A DNA stretch of 64,000 bases from Coenobita brevimanus (Eukaryota; Arthropoda; Malacostraca; Decapoda; Coenobitidae), in NCBI GenBank assembly GCA_032717465.1, contig CM064732.1:25717116-25781115 (forward strand). Reading direction: 5' to 3'. The position numbers and the translations under genes were made by a program. Below the pieces are notes generated by a model that was not told the DNA's origin, did no database searches, and saw only the letters and a program-made list of their open reading frames with translations. The stretch's first letter is position 1, and each line of letters begins with the position of its first letter. Positions 54,640 to 64,000 of this stretch are shown in pieces.

Positions 54640-54948
54640 TCCAAATTTAAGGTTATGCATGTATCCTCCAATCAAAACTCAGCTGATATGCTCTCGAGAG
54701 GCTCGACAGTATAGAGATTGATCAAAGATGACTTGTGATTTAAGGGTCCTAAATGGTTACCTACTAAAGAATGGCCTGAGAAAAAACAGTGTAATACTGC
54801 TGAGGTTAATGATGTAAACCTGGATCCTGTAGTACCTGAGCCAGATGTGATAGACATTAGTAGATTTTCATCAATATGAAGACTCCTTAACACTACTAAA
54901 TTAGTTGTAACATTTTTGAATATGAAAGTGGGGTTTGTGGAGTTTGAT
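54640..54948 (+). pseudogene. BEL/Pao region before integrase
   Basis: SNQNSADMLSRG (54,660-54,700) is the NPADxxSRG-type block between RNase H and integrase. Then follow a KGPKWLPTKEWPEKKQC-like stretch and a linker to VGFVEFD, where the SINE inserted. Confidence 0.75.
54937..54948. repeat. Left TSD of the 5S-derived SINE
   Basis: GTGGAGTTTGAT, identical to 55,132-55,143. Confidence 0.93.
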
Positions 54949-55131
54949 TCATTTTTTCATTCATTCATTGCCAGACGCCATGTATCCCAGACGGGGTGGC
55001 CAAGGGCTGAGAGTTAATTGTTTTACAGGGAGGGGCACTAATCCTCCACCAACCCCACTTGACACGTAGGGATGCCAACAGCATCTGGTGTTCCCAGGTG
55101 GTCACCCATCCAAGTACTAACCAGACCCAAC
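54949..55131 (-). mobile_element. 5S-rRNA-derived SINE sharing its 3' end with the RTE-like LINE
   Basis: On the minus strand the element starts with GGTTAGTACTTGGATGGGTG and continues ACCACCTGGGAACACCAGAT and GCTGTTGGC. That is the 3' half of 5S rRNA (GGTTAGTACTTGGATGGGTGACC...GGGAACACC...GTGCTGTTGGC). A unique middle part follows, and the 3' end reads GGCCACCCCGTCTGGGATAC then GGCGTCTGGCAATGAATGAA. The RTE-like copy C ends GGCCATCCCAAACGGGACTG then AGGCGTCTGGCAATAGATAG, so the tails match. Perfect 12-bp TSDs flank it. The first 70 or so bases of 5S, with the upstream promoter part, are missing, so the copy is 5'-truncated. It belongs to the SINE3 (5S) class. Confidence 0.9.
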
Positions 55132-55143
55132 GTGGAGTTTGAT
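55132..55143. repeat. Right TSD of the 5S-derived SINE
   Basis: GTGGAGTTTGAT, identical to 54,937-54,948. Confidence 0.93.
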
Positions 55144-56400
55144 CCCATGGAATATTTTGTGAAAAAGTTGAAAAAGAAAATATATTATGGAGAGGTTTTT
55201 GACCTTTTATGCCAATGCACAAGCAGTAATAAAAAGCTGGAAAGAGATTTAGGATTATTCATATACAGAAATGGTCTAATATGATATTGTGGTAGACTAG
55301 TAAAGGCTGCTTTGATTTGCCTGTCCAAACTAGTCATCCTATATTGTTACCCAAGAATGATTATTTTGTATAATTAATTGTTAAGGAAGTCTATGAGTTA
55401 ACTCTTCACGGAGGTGTGCTGCAGACTTTGGTCCGAGTCCGATAAAGGTATTGATTTCCAAGGGGTAGACAGTTTGTAAAGAAATATCTCAAGAGTTGCA
55501 CTATATGTAGGAGGTATGAACAATGACCATATGACTGTCCAGGAACACCTGCTTTACCAAGGGATAAGGTAGATATAAGTCGGCCCTTCAAGTAACTGGA
55601 GTTGATTACATAGCCGCCATAACTGTAAAGCCCTGTCCACACGAGCGGGCAATGCCCGCGGGCACAAGCGAGCAGTTTGCCTGTTGACGGGCTCACCGCT
55701 TGTGCCCACGGGCAAAAGAGCAGTTTGCCTGTTGACGGGCTCACCGCTTGTGCCCGCGGGCAAAAGAGCAGTTTGCCTGTTGATGGGCTCACCGCTTGTG
55801 CCCGTCAACAGGCAAACTGCTCACTTGTGCCCACGGGCATTGCCCGCTTGTGTGGACAGGGCTTTAGAGATGCGGGAACTACCCTATGGTGTATATATGT
55901 TTGTTTATTTGCACGTATACAAGTGCAGTCCATCCTGAACGTACTCAAAAGATTTGCAGGTATACGGTCTTGTCCTATAGTAAATTAATAAATGATAACA
56001 GAACAAATTTCGTTCGAGGATCACCTCTAATTTTAAGTATAATCAATGACCTGGTTAAGTCGACCCTGGGAATCTGAATTTCTACCTGGCAGTTCATAGT
56101 CCCTAGAGCACAATGGCAAAATGGATTCACTGAACGAATGATTGGTACTGTGACGAGCTGCCTTAGGAAAACCTTACATAGGACTAAGGTCACAAGAGAA
56201 GAGCTGAGAACAGCAATAGCTGAAATTGAGGCCAAAATTAATGATGGACCTTTTAACCTATCTGGATGAAACTAGAGTATCAATTGAAGCTTTGACATCA
56301 GCTCATATGCTGTACTGCAGAAAGCTTCATCCGATGCCATGTGTTGATATCCAGGAGGAAGTAGATGACCCCACCATAGAAAATAACGAACTTCAGTTGT
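55144..56400 (+). pseudogene. BEL/Pao integrase (interrupted by a MITE)
   Basis: Readable pieces in order: a region before the zinc domain with FVKKLKKKIYYGEVF; LLPKNDYFV near 55,346; ELTLHGGVLQTLVRVR near 55,395 (His of the HHCC domain); FVKKYLKSCTICRRYE near 55,472 with both Cys; GTPALPRDKVDISRPF; then TGVDYIAAITVK near 55,600 with the first core Asp, just before the MITE. After it, YICLF, LINDNRTNFVRG near 55,990 with the second Asp, PRAQWQNGFTERMIGTVTSC near 56,103 with the catalytic Glu, and TREELRTAIAEIEAKINDGP. Frame shifts and stops occur throughout. The 3' LTR is not visible. Confidence 0.85.
55626..55866. mobile_element. MITE with 66-bp inverted ends and 48-bp internal repeats
   Basis: Flanked by TA on both sides. 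The left end TAAAGCCCTGTCCACACGAG and the reverse complement of the right end TAAAGCCCTGTCCACACAAG continue to match for 66 bases with only three differences, each a CpG-to-TpG or CpA change. The interior consists of about three units of 48 bp starting GAGCAGTTTGCCTGTTGACG. TA duplication suggests a Tc1/mariner or ISL2EU-like origin. It lies in the BEL integrase gene; no coding capacity. Confidence 0.9.
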
Positions 56401-56782
56401 GAAAGTTTGTTTTTCATAGCACTGAGGCTTACAAACATACGCATACACACATGCCTCACACACATTTGCCTGGCCCATTAGCCATGACATCATTGTACGA
56501 GTGAGATGTTTTCACTGGACCAGAATATTTTCGCTGCAAAAGTTCGTTTTTCACTTGCCCACTGCATCACAGCTGCGGCAGATAGTGAGTGAGTTTAATA
56601 AAACGTTTTCCACACCCAGCAGTCGTGAATTACGTGGCTTGTGCGCTTAGACCAAGATTTTTTTTTTTTTTGTGGGGGGGGGGTGATCTGTTATTACCTT
56701 CTGACTGTGATTGCCAAGGCTTCCTCTCAGCCTAAAGCACAACCACCACATCCCAAAAGTTAGAGCATCGACGAAAAACAAA
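56401..56782. other. No gene recognised
   Basis: Contains a T run and a G run at 56,660-56,682. No terminal repeat of the Tigger element could be found here, although its left end should lie in this stretch. Confidence 0.5.
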
Positions 56783-58610
56783 ATGAAGATGACGGTGACT
56801 TATTACAAGAAATACCAAATTGTTAAGGAAATCGATGGCGGCGCGACTAAATGAGTTGTGACCAATAATTTCGAGATCAGTGAGTCAGTCATTAGAGGCA
56901 TCTGTAAAATGAAGAGCTGCATCGCTAGGCACATGGAACTAGCCCGAATAGAAGGAATGGATCAAGCTCGCAGGAGTCCTAATTAGCTACTAACCAGGAC
57001 TGTACAACTTTAGGCTTTGTAGATGCAGAGACAGGCAAAACGAAATATGCCCGTAGAGATGAAACATTATAGAAGATTTGATCGACACTGCACCTCTACC
57101 AGGAAATCACTTGTAAGTGGGAGGTTGCAATCCCACCTGCATTCATTGCTTCCAAAACCTGAGTTGAAAACTTTAATGTCCGTCATGAAGCCCAGAATGT
57201 AATAATTTCGAGTGAGACTGCAAGTGCCAACTGTACCAGTTCTAGTGCGTATCCAGAATTCCTACATAACATAATAGAATCCAGCTATTACACCCACGAT
57301 CATACAATTTTGAACATGTATGAAACTTTTTATTTGTTCATGATGTAAAGGACATTCATGGCGATGACAGCAGCTAAGGTGCAAGGCAGAAAACTCATCA
57401 AGGTCCGTTTTACCGCCCCCTATATCACCAGTGCCACGGGATCATGCAGAATGAAGGTTATCCATCAAGCAAAGCACCCAGGCACACAGAGATATGACAA
57501 AACTGAATGTTCACTGGTTAACTTGTGAGAAAGCCTGGATATCTGGGGAGTTGTCACTTGACCGGTTCAATAACTTCTTTGTCCCCAATGCAGAGACTTT
57601 CCGTGTGGCGAATAACATCAAATTCAGCATTCTCTTACTGCTTGACAGTGCACCTGGCCATTCTCCACTCTTGCGATCAAGGCATCCAAACATACGAGTG
57701 GAATTCCTACCCCCTAACACCAGTTACTCGAGCAGCCACTTGATTGGAGATTATTTCATGTATAAATGCAACCTACTACCGCAAGCAGTTCAGAAAAATG
57801 TGCCTTGCAGCGGAAGGTGGTTAACTGTGAGAAGGAGGAGGAGGAGGAGGGGAAAGGTGGTAATGTAGTGACGGAGGCGAAAGAGAGAGTCAAGCGGTAC
57901 TGGCGGTCATTCGACGTCAAGCAAGCAGTCGATTTCATGGCTGAGTGGTAGGATGAAGTTGCTCAAGCTACTGCGAAACACGTATGGGGGAATCTGCTCG
58001 AGAGGGTACTTGAGGACCAGTGAAAAAGAGTGCCAGGGAACAAAGAACTGTTGAGTCATATATCGGATTGTTGACAGGAGGCAAGGTGAGTGGCTGGGCA
58101 AGAGTTTGACAAGACAACATAAGAAGACTTACGGAAAATTATTAAACCTCCTATGCCCACAGCTGAGGATATTCTGAAGGAAGACGGGCTTCCAAAGTAA
58201 AAAGAAATAAACAAGAGGACGAAGAAGTTAGCCCTGAAGCACAGTTTGCCACGCTGCCTGTTAGATATCAGGCAGATCTTTGAATTGGATGAATGCTTGA
58301 GATTCCTCACTGGACAACACACTACCCTGGTTAACAGTAGCGTGATTTATTAAGTTACATAGCCAAAGCATTCATGCCTTTTGTTGACCACTGCAACCAG
58401 CACAACAACACAATGAGGCGGAGGCAAATTACGGACTATTCACGCCGCTGCCAAGAACAACAACAGCTATTTGTACCCACTGAAGCAGTGTCTGTGATTT
58501 CTGCTAACAGTGATGATGCAGTGATTGTGGTTTCTGCTAACGATGATGGGGAAGTGCATGCGGTTTCTTATGAATTTGAGGTATTGGGAGATGAGGTTCT
58601 TCTTTAGGAG
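56783..58610 (+). pseudogene. Tigger/pogo-type transposase (CENP-B-like), decayed
   Basis: Cut-and-paste DDE transposase. The N-terminal start (ATG 56,783) gives YYKKYQIVKEIDGGATK and ISESVIRGICK, a psq/CENP-B helix-turn-helix. A central part (56,930-57,490) is too broken to read. The DDE core is open over 57,494-57,868: FNNFFVPNAETF, ILLLLDSAPGHSP with the second catalytic Asp, and RVEFLPPNTS; the third Asp may be in LIGDYF. The C-terminal end carries the acidic tail at 58,480-58,607 (NSDDAVIVVSANDDGE). Over ten stops or shifts. LLLLDNAPGHP and FLPPNTT are the hallmark of this family. Confidence 0.85.
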
Positions 58611-58924
58611 TAAATCCCAGGTGGAGACCACTAATTTTCCACCCCGTAGAATCAGAACCCCTTACCTCAAACCTGTCTTAAGCTTCTCTATGGTACACGT
58701 TTTTTCCTTATGTCCTTTTCATCACTTTCTATTAGCCTATCAATGCGGGGGTATGCTTCACATACTTACCATAACAGTATATATGTATTTAATGGGAAAA
58801 AATTGCTGTGAAATGGAAAATTTAGTTTATGAGCGGGGTGCCTTGTACAAGTTAGGATAAATCCCATACTTTCTGTGTATGCGACATTGCATAGTTCCAT
58901 TATCACGAGCTAGGCTTAGTGGCA

Positions 58925-58952
58925 ATTATGCGCGATAAGCAAGGGATCACTG
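58925..58952 (-). repeat. Right terminal inverted repeat of the Tigger-type element
   Basis: Read on the minus strand the end is CAGTGATCCCTTGCTTATCG, the typical CAGTNNTNCCTCGCTTATCG start of Tigger elements. The expected TA target duplication outside it reads TG, perhaps mutated. Confidence 0.7.
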
Positions 58953-58998
58953 TGTGCATGTATCTATATCTGTATCAATTAGCCAATCAGTCAGTCTC

Positions 58999-59037
<39 letters not shown>
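58999..59037. repeat. Microsatellite (CT)n
   Basis: An uninterrupted CT run of about 19 units, about 45 bp outside the Tigger end. Confidence 0.97.
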
Positions 59038-59039
<2 letters not shown>

Positions 59040-59608
59040 AAAGATGCATGAAACTCCACAGAAATGCCGCACCGCCTCTTTCACATGCGCGTATTCTTAA
59101 CACCAGTGGGTACAGCTATTATTAGGGTCCAAAACGTCCCTTCTGAAAAGGTTAATCAACGTAAAATTTAAACTGGTCCGTCTGGGAGCCCGTTCCAACT
59201 TTCCCTTGTTGAGAGTCGACTGTAGCACCAGTCTAGCAGGGCGGTACTCCCAAGGTGGATGGAAAGTTGTTGACAGGGAGAGCTGGAGCTCCCATTGCAT
59301 CAGCCCCCGGGACTAGTTTCGGACCATTTCCCTTAGCTGAACTTTTTCAGTGCTTCAGCAACACAAATAGTAGGCCAGCAGGTTGTCCAATAAAAGTTCC
59401 ACTACCTGTCAACACCAAACTAAATGCACTTTACACACGGCACTTCCTATTCAAAATTTTACTAAAAATGGATATTGAATATGACTCTATGTTACCTGGT
59501 TTTTGTTTTTATCTTGGAGGGAACAATTTGCTGGCTCCTGGCTTTGGTTCCTTCTTCCTTGTATTAAAAAAATAAAATCCTTCCGAGTTTCATTAAAATT
59601 TTTTTCCA
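59038..59608. other. No gene recognised
   Basis: A slightly GC-richer part at 59,150-59,330 has no family signature. Confidence 0.5.
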
Positions 59609-59609
59609 G

Positions 59610-59690
<81 letters not shown>
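59609..59690. repeat. Microsatellite (AT)n
   Basis: An AT run broken once by a TATGTATA word. Confidence 0.97.
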
Positions 59691-59889
59691 ATCCAGGTAG
59701 GTATAAATATACCCAGTTATTAAGTAATAGGAACACAGATGGTATAAGAAAAGTGGGCCTCTCAGTAATGTGTTTCCTGTTATTTTAATCATTATTATCA
59801 AGGTGAAATCTTATATGTTATGCTTTTCATTCCCCATTTCCTGTCTGTTATAATCCCCTTCAAAGTGTAACAATATGTTCTGAGATGTA

Positions 59890-60275
59890 AAAAATTACCT
59901 CAGCAAACGAAGTTCGAGGAGCTTTTGTTTTCATCTATATTTGTCTGTTTGTTTATCCAGACGATATCTCTAAAAGTTCTCATGGAATTTCAATGAAAAT
60001 TGGTGGAACGGTGGGCCATGGGTAAAGAAAGAATTTGTTAAATTTTGAGTTGGATCCGGATCCGGATCCTATGTATCACGCGCACTATCTCCAAAAGTTT
60101 TCAATGATTTTCAATAAAATTTTGTGGAAGTCAAGTCAGTAGATTAAATCTGAGGGCTGATCCGGATCCTATGTATTCCACACATTATCTCCATAAATCC
60201 TGACCCGGATCCTATTTAAAGGCAATGGCATTGATGGAGGTATGTTCTCTCTTAGAGCATTCTAGTTTGAATATG
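59890..60275. repeat. Relic of a widespread animal interspersed repeat
   Basis: Features recognised in order: GTCTGTTTGTTTATCCAG, GATATCTCTAAAAGTTCTCA, GAATTTCAATGAAAATTGGT, a GGATCCGGATCCGGATCC block at 60,056, a second ACTATCTCCAAAAGTTTTCA block, and an end GATGGAGGTATGTTCTCTCT then TAGAGCATTCTAG. This series of an open arm, repeated heat-like blocks and a GGAGGTNTG...CTCT end occurs in fish and invertebrate genomes. Class unknown to me; no coding capacity. Confidence 0.55.
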
Positions 60276-61307
60276 AATTCGAAAGTGTGACTGTAATAGT
60301 TCCTAGTATGAGTTTTACTCCAGACCAGGCCCCTCTCCTTGCAGGGAGACTATTAGTAAGAATTATCCCTATCACATGCTGGGAAAGTACGAATATGGGA
60401 AGTTTCTAATAAGAGTTATGTATGTGAAAATTGTCATCAATATGCACGTTTTTACCAGCGAGCGAGCGAAGCGATTGAAGCGAGCACAGGTAGTGAAGTG
60501 ATGTTTACTCTATGTTCAGCTGAGAAATGAGCAGCCTGACACAACCCAGCCCGGCCCGACGCAGCACTGTCCGACCACGATGGTTTTCAGAGGCTAATAA
60601 CTTTTCTATTGTGCGAGATGGAGAGTAGGTTCTTTCAGCAGGTAGTAATACATTCAGTAAATTTTGTACACATGAAACCAAAGAAACCCCTTGTGATCCC
60701 AAGTTTACAAGGGAATGTACCGAGGGCCTCAACTGATATGCCCCACTACGAAATCGAATTTTAAAAGATTTCGTGTTGAAACACTGCAGTATGTTTTCTT
60801 GAATGAATATTCACAACCAAAATAAATATCTGATATTACCTTCATAATTTTACATGAACGTTTTTCCCATGTTTATGGGGTGAAATCAGCTAGGGTTATC
60901 GCCCCATATCTGGGGTTTACCATTCGATCAATGGCCAAGTGTTTACTGACACAGAATGTTGACGCAGCAAGCCAGGACCAGAGAAATGAACGTTGCTTGT
61001 GTGATAAATGCTATGGTTCCTCGCTATATGCACATCCAATGCCCAGAATACTTATGAGTTGTCGATAACATATGCTAGCTCCTTTTGCAGGTGTGCTCAG
61101 CGGTTTGAAACGTTCTTGATGGTTACTATGGAAACCACCGAAATAAAGATTCGATTTAATTTTGGCCATACCAACTTGGCAGTTCCACTTTTGTTATATG
61201 AGACGTTAGAATGACCGGTATTTACTAAAGTCGGGTTTTATGCTGTGGTTTATTTGTTTTGTTATTGCTGTTATTGGCATTCATCGCATATTGTTTTTAG
61301 AGCACGA

Positions 61308-61310
<3 letters not shown>
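60276..61310. other. No gene recognised
   Basis: Contains GCGAGCGAGCGAAGCG at 60,458 in AT-rich DNA and otherwise no readable content. Confidence 0.5.

Positions 61311-61366
<56 letters not shown>
61311..61366. repeat. Microsatellite (GT)n
   Basis: A GT run of about 27 units. Confidence 0.97.
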
Positions 61367-61367
<1 letters not shown>

Positions 61368-61776
61368 ATGTGTCCGGCTCTGGGCATAGGCTTCACAGCC
61401 TGCTCTCAAGGCTCAGTAGTCCTTCTACATACCATACACCTCTCTACATGGGTAAGAGAGAGAAAACGTGTAAAGTAAATATTTTAGCTCATTTATTCTT
61501 CATTTATTGTTCACCTACTTCAGCAGAAATGCTTAAAGTTTACACGAAGATGAAATTATGATGATTGGCGTATGAGTACAAACGCTTGCTCGCTCGTCAC
61601 GCGCTCACAAAGTTCACTTTACTGGTATGAATTCACTTGCTAACTGATTATACCTTTAATGCCAGACATGCAGAATCTCAGCTCTAGGGATGAGAAACAA
61701 TCTCCCACAATTACTGTACCTGGGCTGCATCATTCATAATTTCTGAAGCTTTCACCCATTAGCTCGGCGAGCTGCG
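61367..61776. other. No gene recognised
   Basis: Ordinary DNA between two GT microsatellites; nothing supportable. Confidence 0.5.
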
Positions 61777-61805
61777 CGCGCGCGCGTGTGTGCGTGCGTG
61801 CGTGC

Positions 61806-61863
<58 letters not shown>
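61777..61863. repeat. Microsatellite (GC)n(GTGC)n(GT)n
   Basis: A short alternating GC run, then TGCG units, then a GT run. Alternating purine-pyrimidine throughout, so able to adopt Z-DNA. Confidence 0.95.
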
Positions 61864-61865
<2 letters not shown>

Positions 61866-62195
61866 TTTCTTGTACCTTGAGAATACCGACGATCCTTGTT
61901 GCATTTCCTGCATTAACTTTTTCATTTTTCCTTGATAAACCAGTTCAAAGCTAATTTAGACAATGTTTTGTTAGTCCTATGCAAGTGGTAGATTGAATGT
62001 TTCCTCCATTCCTGTAAAATTTCCTACCCCGGCCTTTTTCTCTTGGGTTAAATGCACTTTCCTGTCTGTTCCCATTTTAGTTTTTCTCTCACTACTAGAA
62101 TTGGAACGTGGACCTGACTACTTCTTTCATATTACCCCCATGGTATTGCTCCTAAGACTTTTTTGAAAAACCAAATGTCCCTGTTCCTCCTTGAA
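61864..62195. other. No gene recognised
   Basis: Ordinary AT-rich DNA. Confidence 0.5.
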
Positions 62196-62790
<595 letters not shown>

Positions 62791-62929
62791 TACACTTTTT
62801 TTCCAACCCTGTAAACGTGATAACAAACGAATAATAGAAAATAAAACTTGGTGGATATTTTCTTCTGAATTCTCACCGCTCCTCCCCCCTTGTGACACTT
62901 CCTCCCTGGGGCGTGAGCCCTGCTGCAGA

Positions 62930-63420
62930 AGAAGAGCAGGAAGGAGGAGGAAGAGGAAAGGGAAGATGAGATTAAAGAAAGGAAGGGAGGGGAAGGAGTA
63001 ACTCAGTTAAGAATGACAATGCTGATGATGGAGAGGAGGAGGAAGAGCAGGAGGAAGAGCAGGAGGAGGAGGACTAAAAAGGATAGAGAGAAAGGAGTGA
63101 GAAGGAAGAGGAAATGAAAGTATGGAGGGAAAAGGGAGAGGAGTAAAAATTACTGAAGAAAGAAGGAAATGAGTATGTATGAGAAGAAGGATGAGGAAGA
63201 GAAAATCCGAAGACAAGAATGGGAAGATAAGCAAAGAGTGAATGGTGAAAGACGAATGTAGAAAGTATGCAAGTAGGAGGAAAGAGGTAGAAAGACGTAG
63301 TAGGGTGAAGGAAAGAGAAAACTTGATAGGTGTTGAGGTGTAGTTCAGATGAAAGAAAACAACATACCTGGTATTCCTTAGGTGGGAGGAAAAAACAGTC
63401 AGGTTGATGATAATGATGAT
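62930..63420. repeat. Polypurine region
   Basis: GGA/GAA-rich on the plus strand (GGAGGAGGAAGAGCAGGAGG near 63,033). The minus-strand Ser/Phe/Leu frames are shadows. No gene. Confidence 0.85.
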
Positions 63421-63791
63421 GGTAATAATAAAGATAAGTATGAAGAGAATCCGATATATAAGTGCATAAAAATATTAAATAAAATGTACGATAGCAGTGT
63501 GCCAAAAACATTGGGGACAATGGTCAAGACAGTAAAATGACATGTAATCGCGTCCCTACATCATTTTTATAGCATACTTTTGCGTTTAACATGGTTGATT
63601 AATATTTCTATAATTATCATGACACGTCTCATGTGCAATTAATCCTACAATAGAATGGCGTGTACTGGTATAAAAATTATAAAGGGATCTGACTGCATGT
63701 CCTTTCACTGCTTCAACCTTGTGTTGATTGTCTTTAGCGCACATCTTCATACCCTTTATTATTTTCTTTACAATTGTTTAACCGATAATTA
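63421..63791. other. No gene recognised
   Basis: AT-rich DNA between the purine tract and the terminal tandem repeat. Confidence 0.5.
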
Positions 63792-64000
63792 GAAGCCTTT
63801 ATGTAAGAAAGCTCATAGTCTGTTTAAAAATAATTCTGCTTAAGAGCGCCGTAGTAAAGAAAGGATGAATAAAAGTTCTGGGTGACCAGCTCCCGTTTGA
63901 AAAGTTTCTACGAAAGCCTCTCTGTAAGAAAGTTCATATTGTGTTTTAAAATAATTCTGCTTAAGAGCGCCGTAGCAAAGAAAGAATGAATGAAGGTTCT
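63792..64000. repeat. Tandem repeat, period about 121 bp, running off the window
   Basis: The block starting GAAGCCTTTATGTAAGAAAG at 63,792 recurs as GAAAGCCTCTCTGTAAGAAAG at 63,912, each followed by TAATTCTGCTTAAGAGCGCC and an AAAGAAAGRATGAATRAA end. The second copy reaches the last base, so the array may continue. Confidence 0.8.

Larger units (their letters stand above)
49614..56400 (+). mobile_element. BEL/Pao-type LTR retrotransposon, decayed and multiply interrupted
   Basis: Coding blocks in the BEL/Pao order: gag (49,614-50,900), CCHC knuckle (near 51,090), aspartic protease (51,280 and 52,174-52,560), RT (52,680-53,340), the post-RT and RNase H region (53,480-54,080), and integrase (54,640-56,400). 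No LTRs were found; the 3' end stops after the integrase at about 56,400. The body is interrupted at 50,325, 51,417, about 54,080, 54,949 and 55,628 by other elements. Removing them in thought brings matching blocks together, which shows it was there first. Many stops; non-functional. Confidence 0.88.

Noticed and set aside
60458..61605. Transposon with GCGAGCGAGC ends (60,458 and 61,586)
   Set aside because: The two GC-rich words match only over a few bases and the flanks do not align as inverted repeats.

Overview
The window looks like gene-poor, repeat-dense nuclear DNA from an animal, most likely a crustacean and plausibly a decapod (crab, shrimp or crayfish). The reasons are the very dense, long dinucleotide microsatellites ((CT)n, (CA)n, (AT)n, often compounded), the mixture of non-LTR retrotransposons (I-like, RTE-like, CR1/Jockey-group), BEL/Pao and Gypsy-like LTR elements, piggyBac and Tigger DNA elements, and an AT-rich background. 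The organism call is an inference. I found no intact host gene, rRNA or tRNA gene, CRISPR array or bacterial-type operon. Everything with a recognisable protein signature is a mobile element or a relic of one, except a cold-shock-domain relic near 45.1-45.5 kb.

Layout. 1-1.4 kb: polypyrimidine DNA and a 100-base assembly gap. 1.5-5.1 kb: a decayed I-like LINE (-) abutting the integrase end of a Gypsy-like element (+), then a foldback element with arms of about 290 bp. 5.3-7.5 kb: polypyrimidine and CT/CA/AT microsatellites. 8.3-11.1 kb: a 106-bp minisatellite, a CR1-like relic and a DNA element full of a GATGRTTCGGCCAC motif. 11.5-13.9 kb: degenerate short-period satellites. 13.9-18.7 kb: two copies of one RTE-like LINE (one +, one -) and a piece of a second LINE family. 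18.9-20 kb: a gag relic (-). 22-24.3 kb: a Jockey/CR1-group LINE (-).

25,459-31,764 is the centrepiece: a complete I-like LINE with open ORF1 and ORF2, all expected endonuclease, reverse transcriptase and RNase H catalytic residues, a (CAA)n tail and perfect 12-bp target-site duplications. ORF1 ends exactly at CTT TGA C, and a +1 shift there would enter the ORF2 frame.

31.9-40.4 kb is mostly simple-sequence and strand-asymmetric DNA with a small inverted-end repeat family. 40.9-43.6 kb is a CR1-like LINE with 14-bp tail repeats. 45.1-46.3 kb is a GC-richer block with the cold-shock-domain relic, a Cys-rich stretch and a (AGA)n end. 49.6-56.4 kb is a decayed BEL/Pao retrotransposon (gag, zinc knuckle, protease, RT, RNase H, integrase) that has itself been hit by at least five insertions: an RTE-like LINE 3' fragment, a piggyBac-type element at TTAA, an unclassified 0.55-kb block, a 5S-rRNA-derived SINE with a 12-bp TSD, and a MITE with 66-bp arms. 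56.8-58.95 kb is a dead Tigger/pogo element. The remainder is microsatellite, purine-rich DNA and small tandem duplications.

How the parts relate: the RTE-like LINE occurs at least four times and its 3' end is shared by the 5S-derived SINE, suggesting a LINE/SINE partnership. The nested insertions give a relative age order, with BEL oldest.
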